From the NCBI RefSeq assembly GCF_029931775.1, contig NC_079332.1, positions 1,438,501-1,502,500 on the forward strand: a stretch of 64,000 bases of DNA, in the 5' to 3' direction. The notes under the pieces are model-generated. The model saw only the letters and a program-made list of their open reading frames with translations, did no database searches and had not been told where the DNA came from. The first letter of the stretch is position 1; every line of letters begins with the position of its first letter. This DNA comes from Euleptes europaea. Lineage: Eukaryota; Chordata; Lepidosauria; Squamata; Sphaerodactylidae. Of this stretch, positions 1 to 10,180 are shown piece after piece. The position numbers were made by a program, and so were the translations under genes.

Positions 1-245
1 CGAAATGACGTTTCTGTGGAGAAACACCGGCAGCAATTTGTGGCTGCCAAATCCCGCGGCCAAGTTCAGCTCCGCAGCTGCTCCAATCCTCTGTTAAGCC
101 CCCTCTCAGAAACCTTTCTCTCTGCCTATAATTAATATTGATTTTCTGTAGTCAAAATATAGTGAGGCGGCTTAATTTTGTTGCTAAGATTTTTGACATG
201 AGTGTTCTTGGAAGATTAATGTGGGGTTTAACGCCGGCTTTAGGG
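1..245. other. AT-rich conserved-looking noncoding island
   Basis: This stretch is AT-rich against a GC-rich background, with TAATTAAT-type homeodomain-like words near 130 and no repeat signature or convincing ORF. Conservation is inferred from composition only. Bases 246-530 show nothing I can name. Confidence 0.3.
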
Positions 246-530
246 GTTGGGCCCCCTGGCTCCTGTGCAGCTGGGCCCCTGGAAGCTGCCCGGCACAGGG
301 GTGGGGGAGCTGACAGCTGCCCTCCTGGCTGGTTTTTTTTGGGGGGAGAATAAGGGAAGCATGGCTCTCAAGACACCAGGACACGTGCCAGTTTGGACAG
401 AATTTCCCATTGCAAAACAACAATCAGGGTGTGTGTTCGGTAGGAAAGTCAGGACTCCTGACATGAGGCAGCTCAGCCACCCGTTCCCAGAAGCGCCAGA
501 GACTCTCTGGTATGTGAGAGTTCCACAGGA

Positions 531-750
531 GGGAGGGGGTGTGGCTCAGTGGCAGAGCGTCTGCTTGGCATGCAGAAGGTCTCAGGTTCAATCCCCAATG
601 GCAACTCCAGTTAAAGGGACTAGGCAGGTAGGTGATGTGAAAGACCCTTTTCTGACTGAGACCCTGGAGAGCAGCTGCCGGTCTGAGCAGACAGTACCGA
701 CTTTGATGGACCAAGGGTCTGATTCAGTATAAGGCAGCTTCATGTGTTCA
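531..750 (+). mobile_element. tRNA(Ala)-derived SINE, family A, near full length
   Basis: The head carries Pol III A-box (GTGGCTCAGTGG) and B-box (GGTTCAATCCC) sequences resembling tRNA-Ala. The body includes AGTTAAAGGGAC, and the family-typical 3' end (ATTCAGTATAAGGCAGCTTC) is complete. This copy is the reference for the family-A calls elsewhere in the window. Confidence 0.9.
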
Positions 751-1935
751 CAGGTGAGCGTGTGTGGAAATACAGCTCACAACTCCGTGGTAGAGCTCAT
801 GATTTGCATGCAGAGGGACAACCCCCAGAGCCTAAAGAGCTGCTGCTACTCAAAGGAGCCTGATGGATTGCGGGGCTGGCTCAGAAGGACCCCCCCCCCA
901 GGTGTTCCTCGGGAAGGGCAGAAAGGGGCTGGCTGGCAGAAGCCCCACCATGCCTGGGAAGGAGAAAAAGATGAAGCACCAATTCTTGGCTGACTTGCAC
1001 TACCCAGCCTAGAGGATCAGGCGGTGTGTGTGTGGGGGACTCCCCACACTCTGGGCTGCTGCTTTTGGAGTCCCTAGCTGTAGTGACCCTGGGGGCTTTT
1101 CTCAGTCTCAGGTGACATTCCCAGTTGAAGGTCTGAAGCAGAGAGACTGGGACACTGTTGTGCATGTCTTAGCGGCATGCAGCTGATGCGACCGTACTAT
1201 GCGTTCCGTGGTGCTGCTCTTGAAGACTGTCCAGAGGCTCCCACTGTTTCAAAGCAATGGCTCCCATCCTTCCTTGGGAACTGGCAGGTGGGGGGAGCAG
1301 GGAACGAAGAAGCGTGAATGCTGCCCCAAAACTCTCCCGAGGGAGTCTGGATGAAAAGGGCGGGGGATCAGTGCTGGATAAAAAGAAGGGGGCTCTGGGA
1401 ATGCCCAAGCAGGCCAAGGCAGCCCCCCCGCCACGCCCAGTTCTCGCCTCCGTCCCTTGGGCAGCCCTCAGCCCCACCTGGCCCATCTGATGCCCACCAA
1501 GGCTCAGCCCCCACACCCTACCCCAGGCAGCACCCGGCTAATTAGTTCCAAGCTGACTCCAGGTCACTAATCAGGGATCCCCCACTGAACTCTGCCCAGC
1601 TCAGGGACACAATTAAAAGTTTGCCCTAATTAAACAGGGTAATGAGCAGAAATGTCTCAGAGTCATTAATCAAAGAATGTGAAGAAATCAATGCGTGCAG
1701 AGTGGCTGAAGCCACAGCAAGCCGGGGGGGGGGGGGAGGCTTGTTGGGGGTCTCTGTGGGGGAGTGAGCAGCACGCTCAGCCAGTGACTCGCATCTGTGC
1801 CCGGGCACAGGAAGGGCCTCGGGAGTGTCCTCCAAGAGCATTGTGGGGCCTTCCTGGCTCCAGCACCTCTGGGTTAAGAAGGGGGCATGTGCCCCATGTA
1901 TCAGCGCTTCCTGCTCCTGGCTCTGCCCAAGGGAG
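751..1935. other. Intergenic flank upstream of HS3ST2
   Basis: No gene seen. Bases 775-835 resemble a decayed family-A SINE head. An AT-rich island at 1541-1685 has CTAATTAG, CTAATTAAA and CATTAATC words and looks like a conserved noncoding element. The rest is GC-rich with poly-G runs. Confidence 0.5.
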
Positions 1936-2153
1936 GAGAAGGAGGAGGAGGAGGAGAAGGCGAAGAAGAAGAAGAAGAAGAGAGGAAGAGGAGGAGGAGG
2001 AGTTGGTTTTTATGCACCGACTTTCTCTTGTGACTAGCCCAAGGTCACCCAGCAGGCTTCACGTGGAGGAGTGGGGAAACCAACCCGGTTCGCCGGATCA
2101 GAGTCCGCCTGCTCCAAACCACCGCTCTTCACCACCACACCGCGCTGGCTCTC
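1936..2153 (-). mobile_element. tRNA-derived SINE, family B, short form
   Basis: Read on the minus strand it starts GAGAGCCAGCG, has a GGTT-type B-box followed by CCCCACTCCTCCAC, the GGGTGACCTTGGGC core, and ends in ATAAAAACCAACTC plus a (CTT/CCT)n tail, here expanded. It lies about 480 bases upstream of the HS3ST2 promoter. Confidence 0.85.
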
Positions 2154-2635
2154 GGCCCCTCGCCCCGGGAAGCATGGCTCTCAAAAGTCGCCCTGTCCCG
2201 CCCCCCAGGAGGCCAAAAGCCCCGCTGTCCAGGAGCTCTTTCTGGCTGGCAGGCTCGTTCTCTCTCCGCCCCCCCTCCCCAACACCCCTGGATTCCCCTG
2301 GCAGGGCTTCCCTGCGTCTCCGCCACCCCGCAGCACCACCACTCACCCACCCACCCACCCACCCCGCCAAACGGGAAAGAGGCCTCTCCCAAGAGCCCAG
2401 CCGGGCCAAGGCACCCTCCGGAGAGGCCAAGGCGCCAGCCCCTCGCGTCCCCCCAGAGGCCGGCCGGCCGTCCCGGACCCAGCAGTCGCCCCTCTGCCCG
2501 CGCTCAGAGGCACGCTCCCCCCTCTCGCGCCAGGGGGCCCTAGCTGAGCCCCGGGCTCGGCGACCCTCCTGGGCGGGGGCCCCGTGGGGCGGGCGGGCGG
2601 GCCCGGGAGAGCGGCGGGGGCGGCTCCGGCTCGGC

Positions 2636-2690
2636 TGACGTCAGGACCCCCTTAAATAGGCGCCGCCGCGGGAGCGGGGCCGGCAGTGGC
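2636..2690 (+). promoter_or_regulatory. HS3ST2 core promoter with CRE and TATA-like box
   Basis: A full palindromic cAMP-response element TGACGTCA lies at 2636-2643, followed 8 bases later by a TATA-like TTAAATA at 2652-2658. This predicts transcription starting near 2680-2690, about 100 bases before the ATG. The surroundings (about 2250-3200) are CpG-rich. The motifs are seen directly; the start site is inferred. Confidence 0.6.
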
Positions 2691-2736
2691 GGGCCGCGGA
2701 GCTCGCTCGCCCGCCCGCCGCCCGCCCGCAGCCCCC

Positions 2737-2788
2737 ATGCGCCGCCCCCGACGGCCGGGGCCGGCGGCGGCGGGCGGAGGATGGCGGC
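2737..2788 (+). promoter_or_regulatory. Upstream ATGs in the HS3ST2 leader
   Basis: Two ATGs precede the HS3ST2 start, each in a different frame: 2737 and 2781. The one at 2781 has a strong context (A at -3, G at +4) and sits in a near-TISU motif (11 of 12). Both frames overlap the true start without an earlier stop, so HS3ST2 translation would need leaky scanning. Their translation is inferred. Confidence 0.4.
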
Positions 2789-5700
2789 ATGGCGCTTAGC
2801 CGGCGCGGGCGGCGGGGGCTGGCGCTGGCCGCCCTGCTCTGGCTCTCGGGCACCGGCCTCTGCTACAGCCTGCTGCTCCTCTGCTGCGCCCCGGAGCCGC
2901 CGACCCCCGACGGGCCCCGCTGCCTGCCCGCCCCTCCCGCCGCCGCCGCCGCCCGCAAGAAACTTCTGCACCAGGCGTCGCGCGCCTGCCCGGGAGCCCC
3001 CCCCGCCGCCGCCGCCCCCCCGCCCGCCGCCCCCCCGCCGGCCAAGCGCCTGCCAAGCGCCCTCATCGTGGGCGTCAAGAAGGGGGGCACGCGCGCCGTG
3101 CTCGAGTTCATCCGCGGCCACCCGGCCGTGCGCGCCCTGGGCACCGAGCCCCACTTCTTCGACCGACACTACCACCGCGGCCTCGACTGGTACAGGTGAG
3201 ACACCCCCCCCCCCGAGACCCCCGGAGCCTCGGCCGGCCCTGAGAAGGGGAGTCCCGCGAAGTTTGCCCCCCCCCCGAGCAGGGCCCGTGCGCCACAGTG
3301 CCGGCAGGGGGCAGCACGGCCTCCCCTTCCAGCCTCTTGCCTTTGCCAGGGACCAAGGATGCCCCCCAGGGGGGACTGCACCCTGCCCCTTCCTGCCCCA
3401 GGCTCCCCCGCCCCGGTTGACAGGCCTGGGAAGGGATACCCCCGGGGTCTTGGGGAGGCCCCTCCATGCGCCTGGCCTGAAAGTTTTGGAGGCGAAACCC
3501 CGGATCTGGACCAAGGGGCCCGCTGGCTGAGCACCTGGGGGGATCCGGGGCCAGGAAGAGATTCCCCAGCCTGTGGGGACTTGGCTGCAAAGCGGAACCC
3601 CCTCTTGGAGGGGGGGGGTCCCTGCCATCTCTTGGTGCACGCGCTCACTCGCACACCCCCATCCCAGAGTTGCCTGGGAAACCTCAGCTCTGCTTCTTGC
3701 GGGAACTGGATGGTCTTCCTTCCAAGTATGAGAGCATTTTGCATAATGTGGCCGCTTTGGATTTGGGAACTTCTCCAGGAGTCCTTCTGACACGTCTGTG
3801 CTGCTGCCAGAGCCAAGAAGATCTTTCTAACGCTGCTGAAGAAACGGGGTGGGGGGTCTCCTTCCTGGTTCAGGTCTTCTTGAAAAGTTGAGGCCTTCTT
3901 CAGGAAGCACCACCTAACTGCAAAGGGTTTCGCCTCTTGCCAGCCTTGGACGTTTGCCCTTTGCAAGTCTAGCCAGCCCGGACCTGCCCTCCCCGGGCAT
4001 GGGTGGGGGGCAAAGATGGAGGGAGGCCTGCCTGTGCTGGTGTCCTTCTGCCACAAAGGGAGGCGGCGTCCCCGGAACGCGGCTGCCTCTTCTTCCGCTC
4101 TAATCGCTGCTGCGATCTCTCCCGGCCAGCAGCTTGTCCAAAGGGACACAGATAAAACAATTAAGTGACACTTATCGAGGTTTACGAGATTCCTTCCAGC
4201 TCCCTCTGCCAGAAGCGCAGAGCAGAAAAACGCTGGATTGATTTTGCTCTTGGCCAGCGGAAGCATTAACTCCCGGTGCTGGCCAAGCCGGGGAAGGTCC
4301 TCTCCCTCGGTGGGACTGGCGCCAGTTCTTTTGCCAGGAGGCCCAGGGGAGGGGGCTGCAGTTGTGCCCGGGGCAGATGTGGGTGGCCAGGCCGGTGATG
4401 AAGGCTTGAGACTGTTGGGGGGGACTGGGGAGGAGGAGGGGAGGGTGGCATCCTCTCTTCTCCCTCCCCAGAGGAGTCTTCTCCCTCCCCAGAGGTCATC
4501 TGGCAGCCAGGCCTTTGGCGGCGTTTCCCATCGATGCTCTTCTTGGATGCCAGGCAAGAGGGGCTCATCGTTGTGTGGTGGGCACAGGAGGGGTCCTTTC
4601 AACAGGGTCTGGACTCCTTCAGAGTCACTCCTTGTGTCAGGACTTCTGGGTGAGAATGTCTATCAGGTCGGTACCTTTGGGACCCCCGGCCACGTAACTC
4701 CCTTCTGCTGCAAATGTGGGCTTGGCTGGAGGCCTGCGAGAGCAGATCTTCTTCAGCTTCCTTTGCCTTTTCTGCAGTGTGAAAGGAAGGTGCCCCCCTG
4801 GGGGTCTGAAAGGAGCTCGCTCCCCAGCAATGATTGTTACTTTCTCAGAGAAAGGCCTTCCCTGGGGTTGGGGGCTTCAGCCCCACGTCCTGAGTTTTTC
4901 TCCTTCTTACACCCAAGTGTACGCTGGCCACCGTGTGCACCTGAGTGGGTGTGGTTTTTAGGATGTGTTCGTTTCTTGCTTAGGGTTAAGGCCCCTGTGA
5001 CTGCAAGAGCACGTCAACCCCAACAACTAGATGTAGAAGCCCCCTTCCCATCCCCCATTCTGTGGAGTCGTGGTGCTCATTTCAGAGGACTCCGATCTTC
5101 AGATTTGAGCCAGATGTTGCTGCTGGGAATCTTGCATCTGAATTCATGCTTAAAATTCTGCCTTCGTTGGAGGGAACCCACCTCTGCTCCCCTCTTTCCT
5201 CTGCAAATCAGCAGAAGGATTTTGTTCGGGAGGAGGTCTCTCTTTCCAGGCAAAATACCACCCAGGTGAAGCAGCCTTTCAGGGCAGGGGCAGCTGACCT
5301 CTGGCTCTCTGGGCCTCGGGCACCCCTGGCGCTCACCCTCCAGAGCCGGGCAACTGGCCGGTCCATGGCTGGACATCTGCCCCTCTTTCTATGTCATGGA
5401 AAAGACAGAACTAGAAGCACAGAGCTCCAGTATTGGGGTGCTCAGAAGTCCCAATGTGTGTGGGGATGCCTCCCTATTAAGCTTTTTATTTATGGCTCTT
5501 TCTTGGAAAAAGGGAGCCACAGATGTGTTAGAACCAAAGCACATAATGTTCGGGGGGGGGGGTTTTCCAAACGGTCAGGCTTGTTGGTGGGGAGCCAAGC
5601 CCAGCTGAGGGGCAGGCGTTTTGCAGAGGAGAGACCAGCACGGCTCTGCTGGGCTCGGCAACTTTGCATCAGCTTCCCTGTTATCTCTGGCTCTCTCCAG

Positions 5701-7802
5701 CCCCAGGCAGGCAGCTGTTTGCCATTCAGGCCGCACAGAGGAGGAGGGCTGGGCCCTTCGCAGGACCCACAAATGTGTGCCTGGATCCCGATCTGCCGGA
5801 CAACCAGGTCAGCTCTCCTCCCTGGGTGGGTCTCTGCATACAGCCCGGCTGCCTGATTGATACAGCCTGCCACGTCTCTCGCAAGCCCCTGGGGGTCTCT
5901 GGCGTGCAGATGCCTTGGAGGGTTGGATAATTTGGGCTGGGAGAGCTCCTGTTCCCCCACATACACCTGGCTCACTGCACCGCTGGCACTGGGTGGCTGG
6001 CGCTTCTGCCGTCGGCTGTGTGGGAGCTCTGCCAAGCTAAACACTCCATTTTCCCGCTGACAAGTGACTAAAGCCCAGGATTATCCAGAAGCCTGTTGGC
6101 ACTTGGCGAGGAGAGTCGGGCCCTGCCTGCAAAGTCTGCCAGGCGCAAACAAATGTTTACCGGCTGTGCTGTGGAGGGGAGGCCTAACTGGGTTGGGTTG
6201 TTGAGTGGGGGGGGGTGTCCCAGAGGGGTTGGGATGCAGATGCAGCCCCCCCCCCCAATGTCCAGGGCAGGCCGCCCGTGATTCTGGGCCATGTGCAAGT
6301 GCTGCACAAGCCCTGGGGGCCCACAGGTGGCCTGTTTGCGGTCCAGGGAAGACCCCGTTCCTCTTGGGCAGCTTTCCCTAGGCCACCAAGCTGGGCAGCA
6401 GCTGGCACATGTTGTCTTGGCCTCCTGTTGGCAGAGGCGGGGATCCAAAGGGGCAGAGGTATCTGGTGCCTCTTGGAGTCTGCCTGGCAGAGGCCTCTTG
6501 CCCCAGGCATTCTGTCTTGTCTCCCTTGCCCCCCACCCAAGTGTGTAGAGTTTTTGCCCAGCATCACACCCAAAGGGACCGGGGGGCTGCCTGGTCTGGG
6601 AAGATGCCGCCACAGTCCTCTAGACTGTTGTGACCAGGTTTGGCTGCCTCTTGGGTGTGGCATTTTTGTGGTTCCTGCTGCCTCTCGTGTGCTTGTGAGA
6701 GCTGCCTGCTCTGAATCATTCATGGGTGCAGATTGGGGAAGGAGGGGGGTTTGCACAGGCCGGCTGGCTGCTGTGACCAGGCAGCAGGAAAACCTCTTTT
6801 GTTCCAAGATGGCCTTGGGATTCTCCCGCCTTCTTTTTTCCTGAGATGCTGACCATGCCAGAGCAAACTCCCCTTCTGGATGAGGGCTCAGGGGGTGGGT
6901 TTGGCTCTGGCTCTGGGTGGGGGGCTTGGGAAGGGATCCTTCACCCGTGGCAGTCTGAATTGGCAGCCAGGCCTCCTCCTGCCCAGCAGGGGGGGTCTCT
7001 TAACCTGACCCATAAGCATGGAAGAAGATGCCCCAGGCTGTTTCCTTGACCTCTTCCCCCTAGCCTTCCCCTCCCCAACACTGCAGTCGGATGTGCGAGG
7101 GAGAGGGGCTGACCCTCACCCGCTCCCACTCAGGGCTGGCTGCTTCGCCACTAACCCCCGGGCTCCCCGGCTCTCTCTCCCAGGCAGCTGATGCCACGCA
7201 CGGTGGAGGGCCAGATCACCATGGAGAAGACCCCCAGCTATTTTGTCACCCGAGAAGCCCCCCAGCGCATCTTCAACATGTCCAGGGACACCAAGCTGAT
7301 CGTGGTGGTGCGCAACCCTGTGACACGGGCCATCTCGGACTACACCCAGACCCTCTCCAAGAAGCCGGACCTCCCTACCTTCGAGGGGCTCTCCTTCCAC
7401 AACCGCAGCCTGGGCCTGGTGGACACCTCCTGGAACGCCATCCGCATCGGCCTCTACGTGGTCCACCTGCAGGGCTGGCTTCGCTTCTTCCCGCTCTCCC
7501 AGATGCACTTTGTCAGCGGCGAGCGGCTCATCACAGACCCCGCAGGGGAGATGGGCAAGATCCAGGACTTCCTGGGCATCGAGCGGTTCATCACCGAGAA
7601 GCACTTCTACTTCAACAAGACCAAGGGCTTCCCCTGCCTGAAGCGGAGCACGGAGGGCGGCCCGCCCCGCTGCCTGGGCAAGTCCAAAGGCCGGACTCAT
7701 GCCCAGATTGACCCGGAAGTCATCGAGCAGCTCCAGGACTTCTACCGCCCCTACAACATCAAGTTCTACGAGATGGTCGGGCAGGACTTCCGGTGGGACT
7801 AG
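2789..7802 (+). CDS. HS3ST2: Heparan sulfate glucosamine 3-O-sulfotransferase 2
   Basis: Type II Golgi enzyme that transfers sulfate from PAPS to the 3-OH of glucosamine in heparan sulfate. Two exons: 2789-3195 (donor gtgag) and 7184-7802 (acceptor cag, stop TAG); the split Arg136 codon restores the frame, giving 341 residues (human about 367). Seen: a short basic N-terminus, a membrane anchor at about residues 10-32, an Ala/Pro-rich stem at about 48-86, the PAPS loop GVKKGGT (95-101), Glu120 in EPHFFD as the expected catalytic base, the 3'-phosphate-binding [13 protein letters not shown] (about 178-190), and the C-terminal cysteine pair Cys287/Cys299. The sequence around CYSLLLLCC and exon 2 fits HS3ST2 better than HS3ST6, and the neighbours USP31 and SCNN1G match HS3ST2 synteny. 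The start at 2789 aligns with the human N-terminus. The single intron is about 4 kb, far shorter than in mammals. The stem region is the least conserved part. Confidence 0.95.
3196..7183 (+). other. HS3ST2 intron 1
   Basis: GT-AG intron of 3988 bases. I recognise no interspersed repeat in it. It holds G/C homopolymer runs, a small direct repeat of CTTCTCCCTCCCCAGAGG near 4455-4495 and a somewhat AT-rich stretch at 4150-4270. Open frames here, including a long one on the minus strand at 3169-4602, are GC-rich shadows without domain features. Confidence 0.85.
3301..3314 (+). promoter_or_regulatory. Candidate CTCF site in HS3ST2 intron 1
   Basis: CCGGCAGGGGGCAG fits the 14-base CTCF core CCRSYAGRKGGCRS at every position. 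It points rightward and lies about 100 bases after exon 1. Occupancy is not shown. Confidence 0.45.
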
Positions 7803-8056
7803 AGCCCCCGGGGCCCCTCTGTCTTCCGCAAAGCGGTGGCAGTGGGGCAATGGGGAGGGGTCTTCTTCGGACCACTCCTCAGGGCTGTTTCAGCCTCTCC
7901 TTTGGCCCACTGTGAAAAGCCGGGAGGGGCGGCAGAGAGGAACCACCCCCCAGCGCCTGCCACCCTTGGCTTTGCCTGCAGCTGGGAGGGTGGGCAGGCG
8001 CCCTGTGGGTTCATTTCCTGCTGTGCAATCAGGGCATATGATGCCCAAGGATGGAT

Positions 8057-8101
8057 TTTATTTTTTAATAATGATATATATAAATATATATATATATATA
8101 G
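8057..8101. repeat. AT-rich/(TA)n tract in HS3ST2 3' UTR
   Basis: Alternating TA dinucleotides with an A/T-rich lead-in. Confidence 0.9.
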
Positions 8102-8336
8102 TCTATAAACATCACTGCCTAAGCACAAATCGGCACCTGCCTCCTCCTGAGTTGCCACTTTTGACGCTGTTTGGGGCAATCCCAGATCCAAAGGTCCTGC
8201 ACAGGAGGGAGGGGGCCTCTGCGTCTCTGCACGCTGCAGCACACTCCCCTGCCTGGCCCTGCCCCTGGGAAGTGAGGGGAGGGGGACACAGGGGGGAGCC
8301 TGTTCTTTCACAGCCCCCGGGGAATTAGGGCTCGCT

Positions 8337-8387
8337 CCTTCCTTCCTTCCTTCCTTCCTTCCTTCCTTCCTTCCTTCCTTCCTTCCC
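8337..8387. repeat. (TTCC)n microsatellite
   Basis: About twelve uninterrupted TTCC units inside the HS3ST2 3' UTR. Confidence 0.95.
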
Positions 8388-8476
8388 TTCTTCTCCAGAG
8401 CAAGCCTGTAACCATGGAGATGCCAGCGTGTCTGCTTCGGAACACCCTCTGTCCTGAGACATATTTCTGTCCTGCG

Positions 8477-8482
8477 AATAAA
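8477..8482 (+). terminator. HS3ST2 polyadenylation signal
   Basis: Canonical AATAAA about 675 bases after the HS3ST2 stop, followed within 30-60 bases by T-rich sequence. No better signal was seen nearby. Confidence 0.7.
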
Positions 8483-8505
8483 GCACAGATTTCTGCCATT
8501 ACGGG

Positions 8506-9020
8506 TACTTCAGAGACCCCTCTCTTCTTGCTCCGGATGTGATTTTCCCCCCCACACACACACACACTTGCTCCACCTCCTCCAGTTCAGTCTGGCTCCT
8601 CCCACGCTGGGTTCTCGGGGTGGGGGAAGAGGGGCTGGTTGGGGGGCTTTTTCTCTGCCTCTACCTTGAGGCACTGGGGGTGCTGCCTGTGGGGTCTCCC
8701 ACCACTCTATCCTCGTGAACACCAGGTCAGGAGTCCGCCTCCCCTGTGGCCGTGTACTGATGAGGCACATTGGGGGGGGGGGGGACAGGATAAGTCTCCT
8801 CGTCCTTAGTTTTCGGGGTGGCGGATGTGCAGATAAGAGGCATGCAGCACACGCCCTGTTCTGGGGGGTGATGGGGGGAGCTCCCTCCAAGCGCCAATGC
8901 CAGGCTCGGAAGGTCGAAGCTGCAGGGGAGAGGCTCCCAGGCCCAGAGGGACCAGCCCTGAGCAGCCTCCTGGTCAACAAGGGCTGGCCGGCATGCTCTC
9001 TGCCTCCTCCATCCATGGGA
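8506..9020. other. Intergenic sequence after HS3ST2
   Basis: Contains a short CA tract near 8554 and a poly-G run near 8772; nothing else recognised. Confidence 0.6.
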
Positions 9021-9206
9021 CAGCAATGCTGATTCTATGACCTTAGGCAGATGATGAGAGGGGGGGCATCTTGGCCATCTTCTGGGCATGGAGTAGGGGG
9101 TCACTGGGTGTGTGTGTGGGGGGGAGGTAGTTGTGAATTTCCTGCCTTGTGCAGGGGGTTGGACTAGATGACCCTGGTGGTCCCTTCCAACTCTATGATT
9201 CTGTGA
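9021..9206 (+). mobile_element. CR1 LINE 3' end
   Basis: Typical CR1 3' UTR with GGTTGGACTAGATGACC and CCAACTCTATGATTCT, ending in the ATTCTRTGA terminal octamer. It is 5'-truncated. Confidence 0.9.
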
Positions 9207-9995
9207 CAGCCACGTCTCTCCTTTGGAGCACGGGGCAAAACCAGGAGCCACGGAAGGGGCGGCACCCACTCCCAAGGGGCAAAGGCAGGCAGTGGTTTCA
9301 CTGGAGAAGCGGGCCCTGTGTGTGTTTTTGCCGGGCAGCAGGCCCAAGCGCCACGCCTTCGGCTGCCTGGTTTGCTGAGTGCCGCTCTCCCACTCCGGTG
9401 CCGGGGACCAGGCAGGAAGTGCTGTGTTGCCAAGTGCGCAGCCAGTGGGGATTTATGGCCGTGCTTAATGGGCTGTTTTATAGGAACCCACCGTCCTAAT
9501 TGAATGTGGAGTGCGGCTCGGAATTGACTGTGCTCCTCTGCGCCCGGAGGTGCCGCTCCCCAATTAGTCGCTGGATTTCACAGGGTACCTCCGGCACAGC
9601 TCCCAGGCGGGTGCACAGACCGTTTTGGGGAGGCAGCTGGGGGGGGCGGCACGGATCCTGAGCGAACTCGCCCTCCTGCCGTGGAAAGGAGAACTGAAGG
9701 GCTGTGGCTGATGCACTCACTCAGGAAGGAGCCCTGGCTGTGAGCCAAGGCGGTGAAGGGGGGAGAGGCTGCTGTACCCCCAGAGGCCGTCTAAGCCTGT
9801 GTGGCCAGGTCTGCCCTGCCAAACGGGACGGGCATGGAAGTTCTCCTGTGGCCCAGTTTCCTGCCCCGGGAAGCAGGAGACAGAGGCAGGGCCCACATAA
9901 GCCCTTGTCCTGGGGGTCTGGAGGGGCACATTCCCCCTCCACCCACCTCCTTGGGTGCTTGTAAGCAGAGCCTGGGCCTGTAGCCACCCACCCGT
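9207..9995. other. Intergenic sequence with an AT-rich island
   Basis: No gene. An island at about 9455-9600 holds CCTAATTGAATG and CCAATTAGTC and may be a conserved noncoding element. The remainder is featureless GC-rich sequence. Confidence 0.35.
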
Positions 9996-10180
9996 TAGGG
10001 TTACTGGGTCCGTCTTCGCCACTGGTGGGAGGTTTTTGGGGCAGAGCCTGAGGAGGGCAGGGTTTGGGGAGGGACTTCAATGCCATAGAGCCCAATGGCC
10101 AAAGCGGCCATTCTTTCCAGATGAACTGATATCTATCAGCTGGAGATCAGTTGTAATAGCAGCCACCACTGGAGGTTGAA
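9996..10180. mobile_element. Unclassified interspersed repeat remnant
   Basis: Contains the words GGGCAGGGTTTGGGGAGGG and GCTGGAGATCAGTTGTAATAGC. It starts near TTAGGGTTACTGGG and ends at CACTGGAGGTTG, partly inverted ends resembling a MITE-like squamate repeat. Its class is not certain. Confidence 0.45.

Larger units (their letters stand above)
7803..8505 (+). other. HS3ST2 3' UTR
   Basis: Runs from the TAG to about 20 bases past the AATAAA at 8477. It contains an AT-dinucleotide tract and a (TTCC)n tract, both potentially length-variable. Confidence 0.7.

Noticed and set aside
354-2185. The 18-base word GGGAAGCATGGCTCTCAA occurring at 354 and 2168
   Set aside because: Flanks do not align; too short to claim a repeat pair or regulatory motif.
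1679-2638. Plus-strand open frame of 319 codons upstream of HS3ST2
   Set aside because: Made of a purine microsatellite, an antisense SINE and CpG-rich promoter DNA; no recognisable protein.
2540-3793. Minus-strand 417-codon frame across the HS3ST2 promoter and exon 1
   Set aside because: CpG-island shadow with poly-Gly and poly-Ala runs and no homology.
3169-4602. Long minus-strand open frame of 477 codons over HS3ST2 exon 1 and intron
   Set aside because: GC-rich antisense shadow: low-complexity Pro/Gly/Arg composition, no domain, lies across a splice site and intron.
2789-7802. Assignment of the sulfotransferase as HS3ST6 or HS3ST4
   Set aside because: The N-terminal CYSLLLLCC pattern, exon 2 sequence and USP31/SCNN1G synteny favour HS3ST2.
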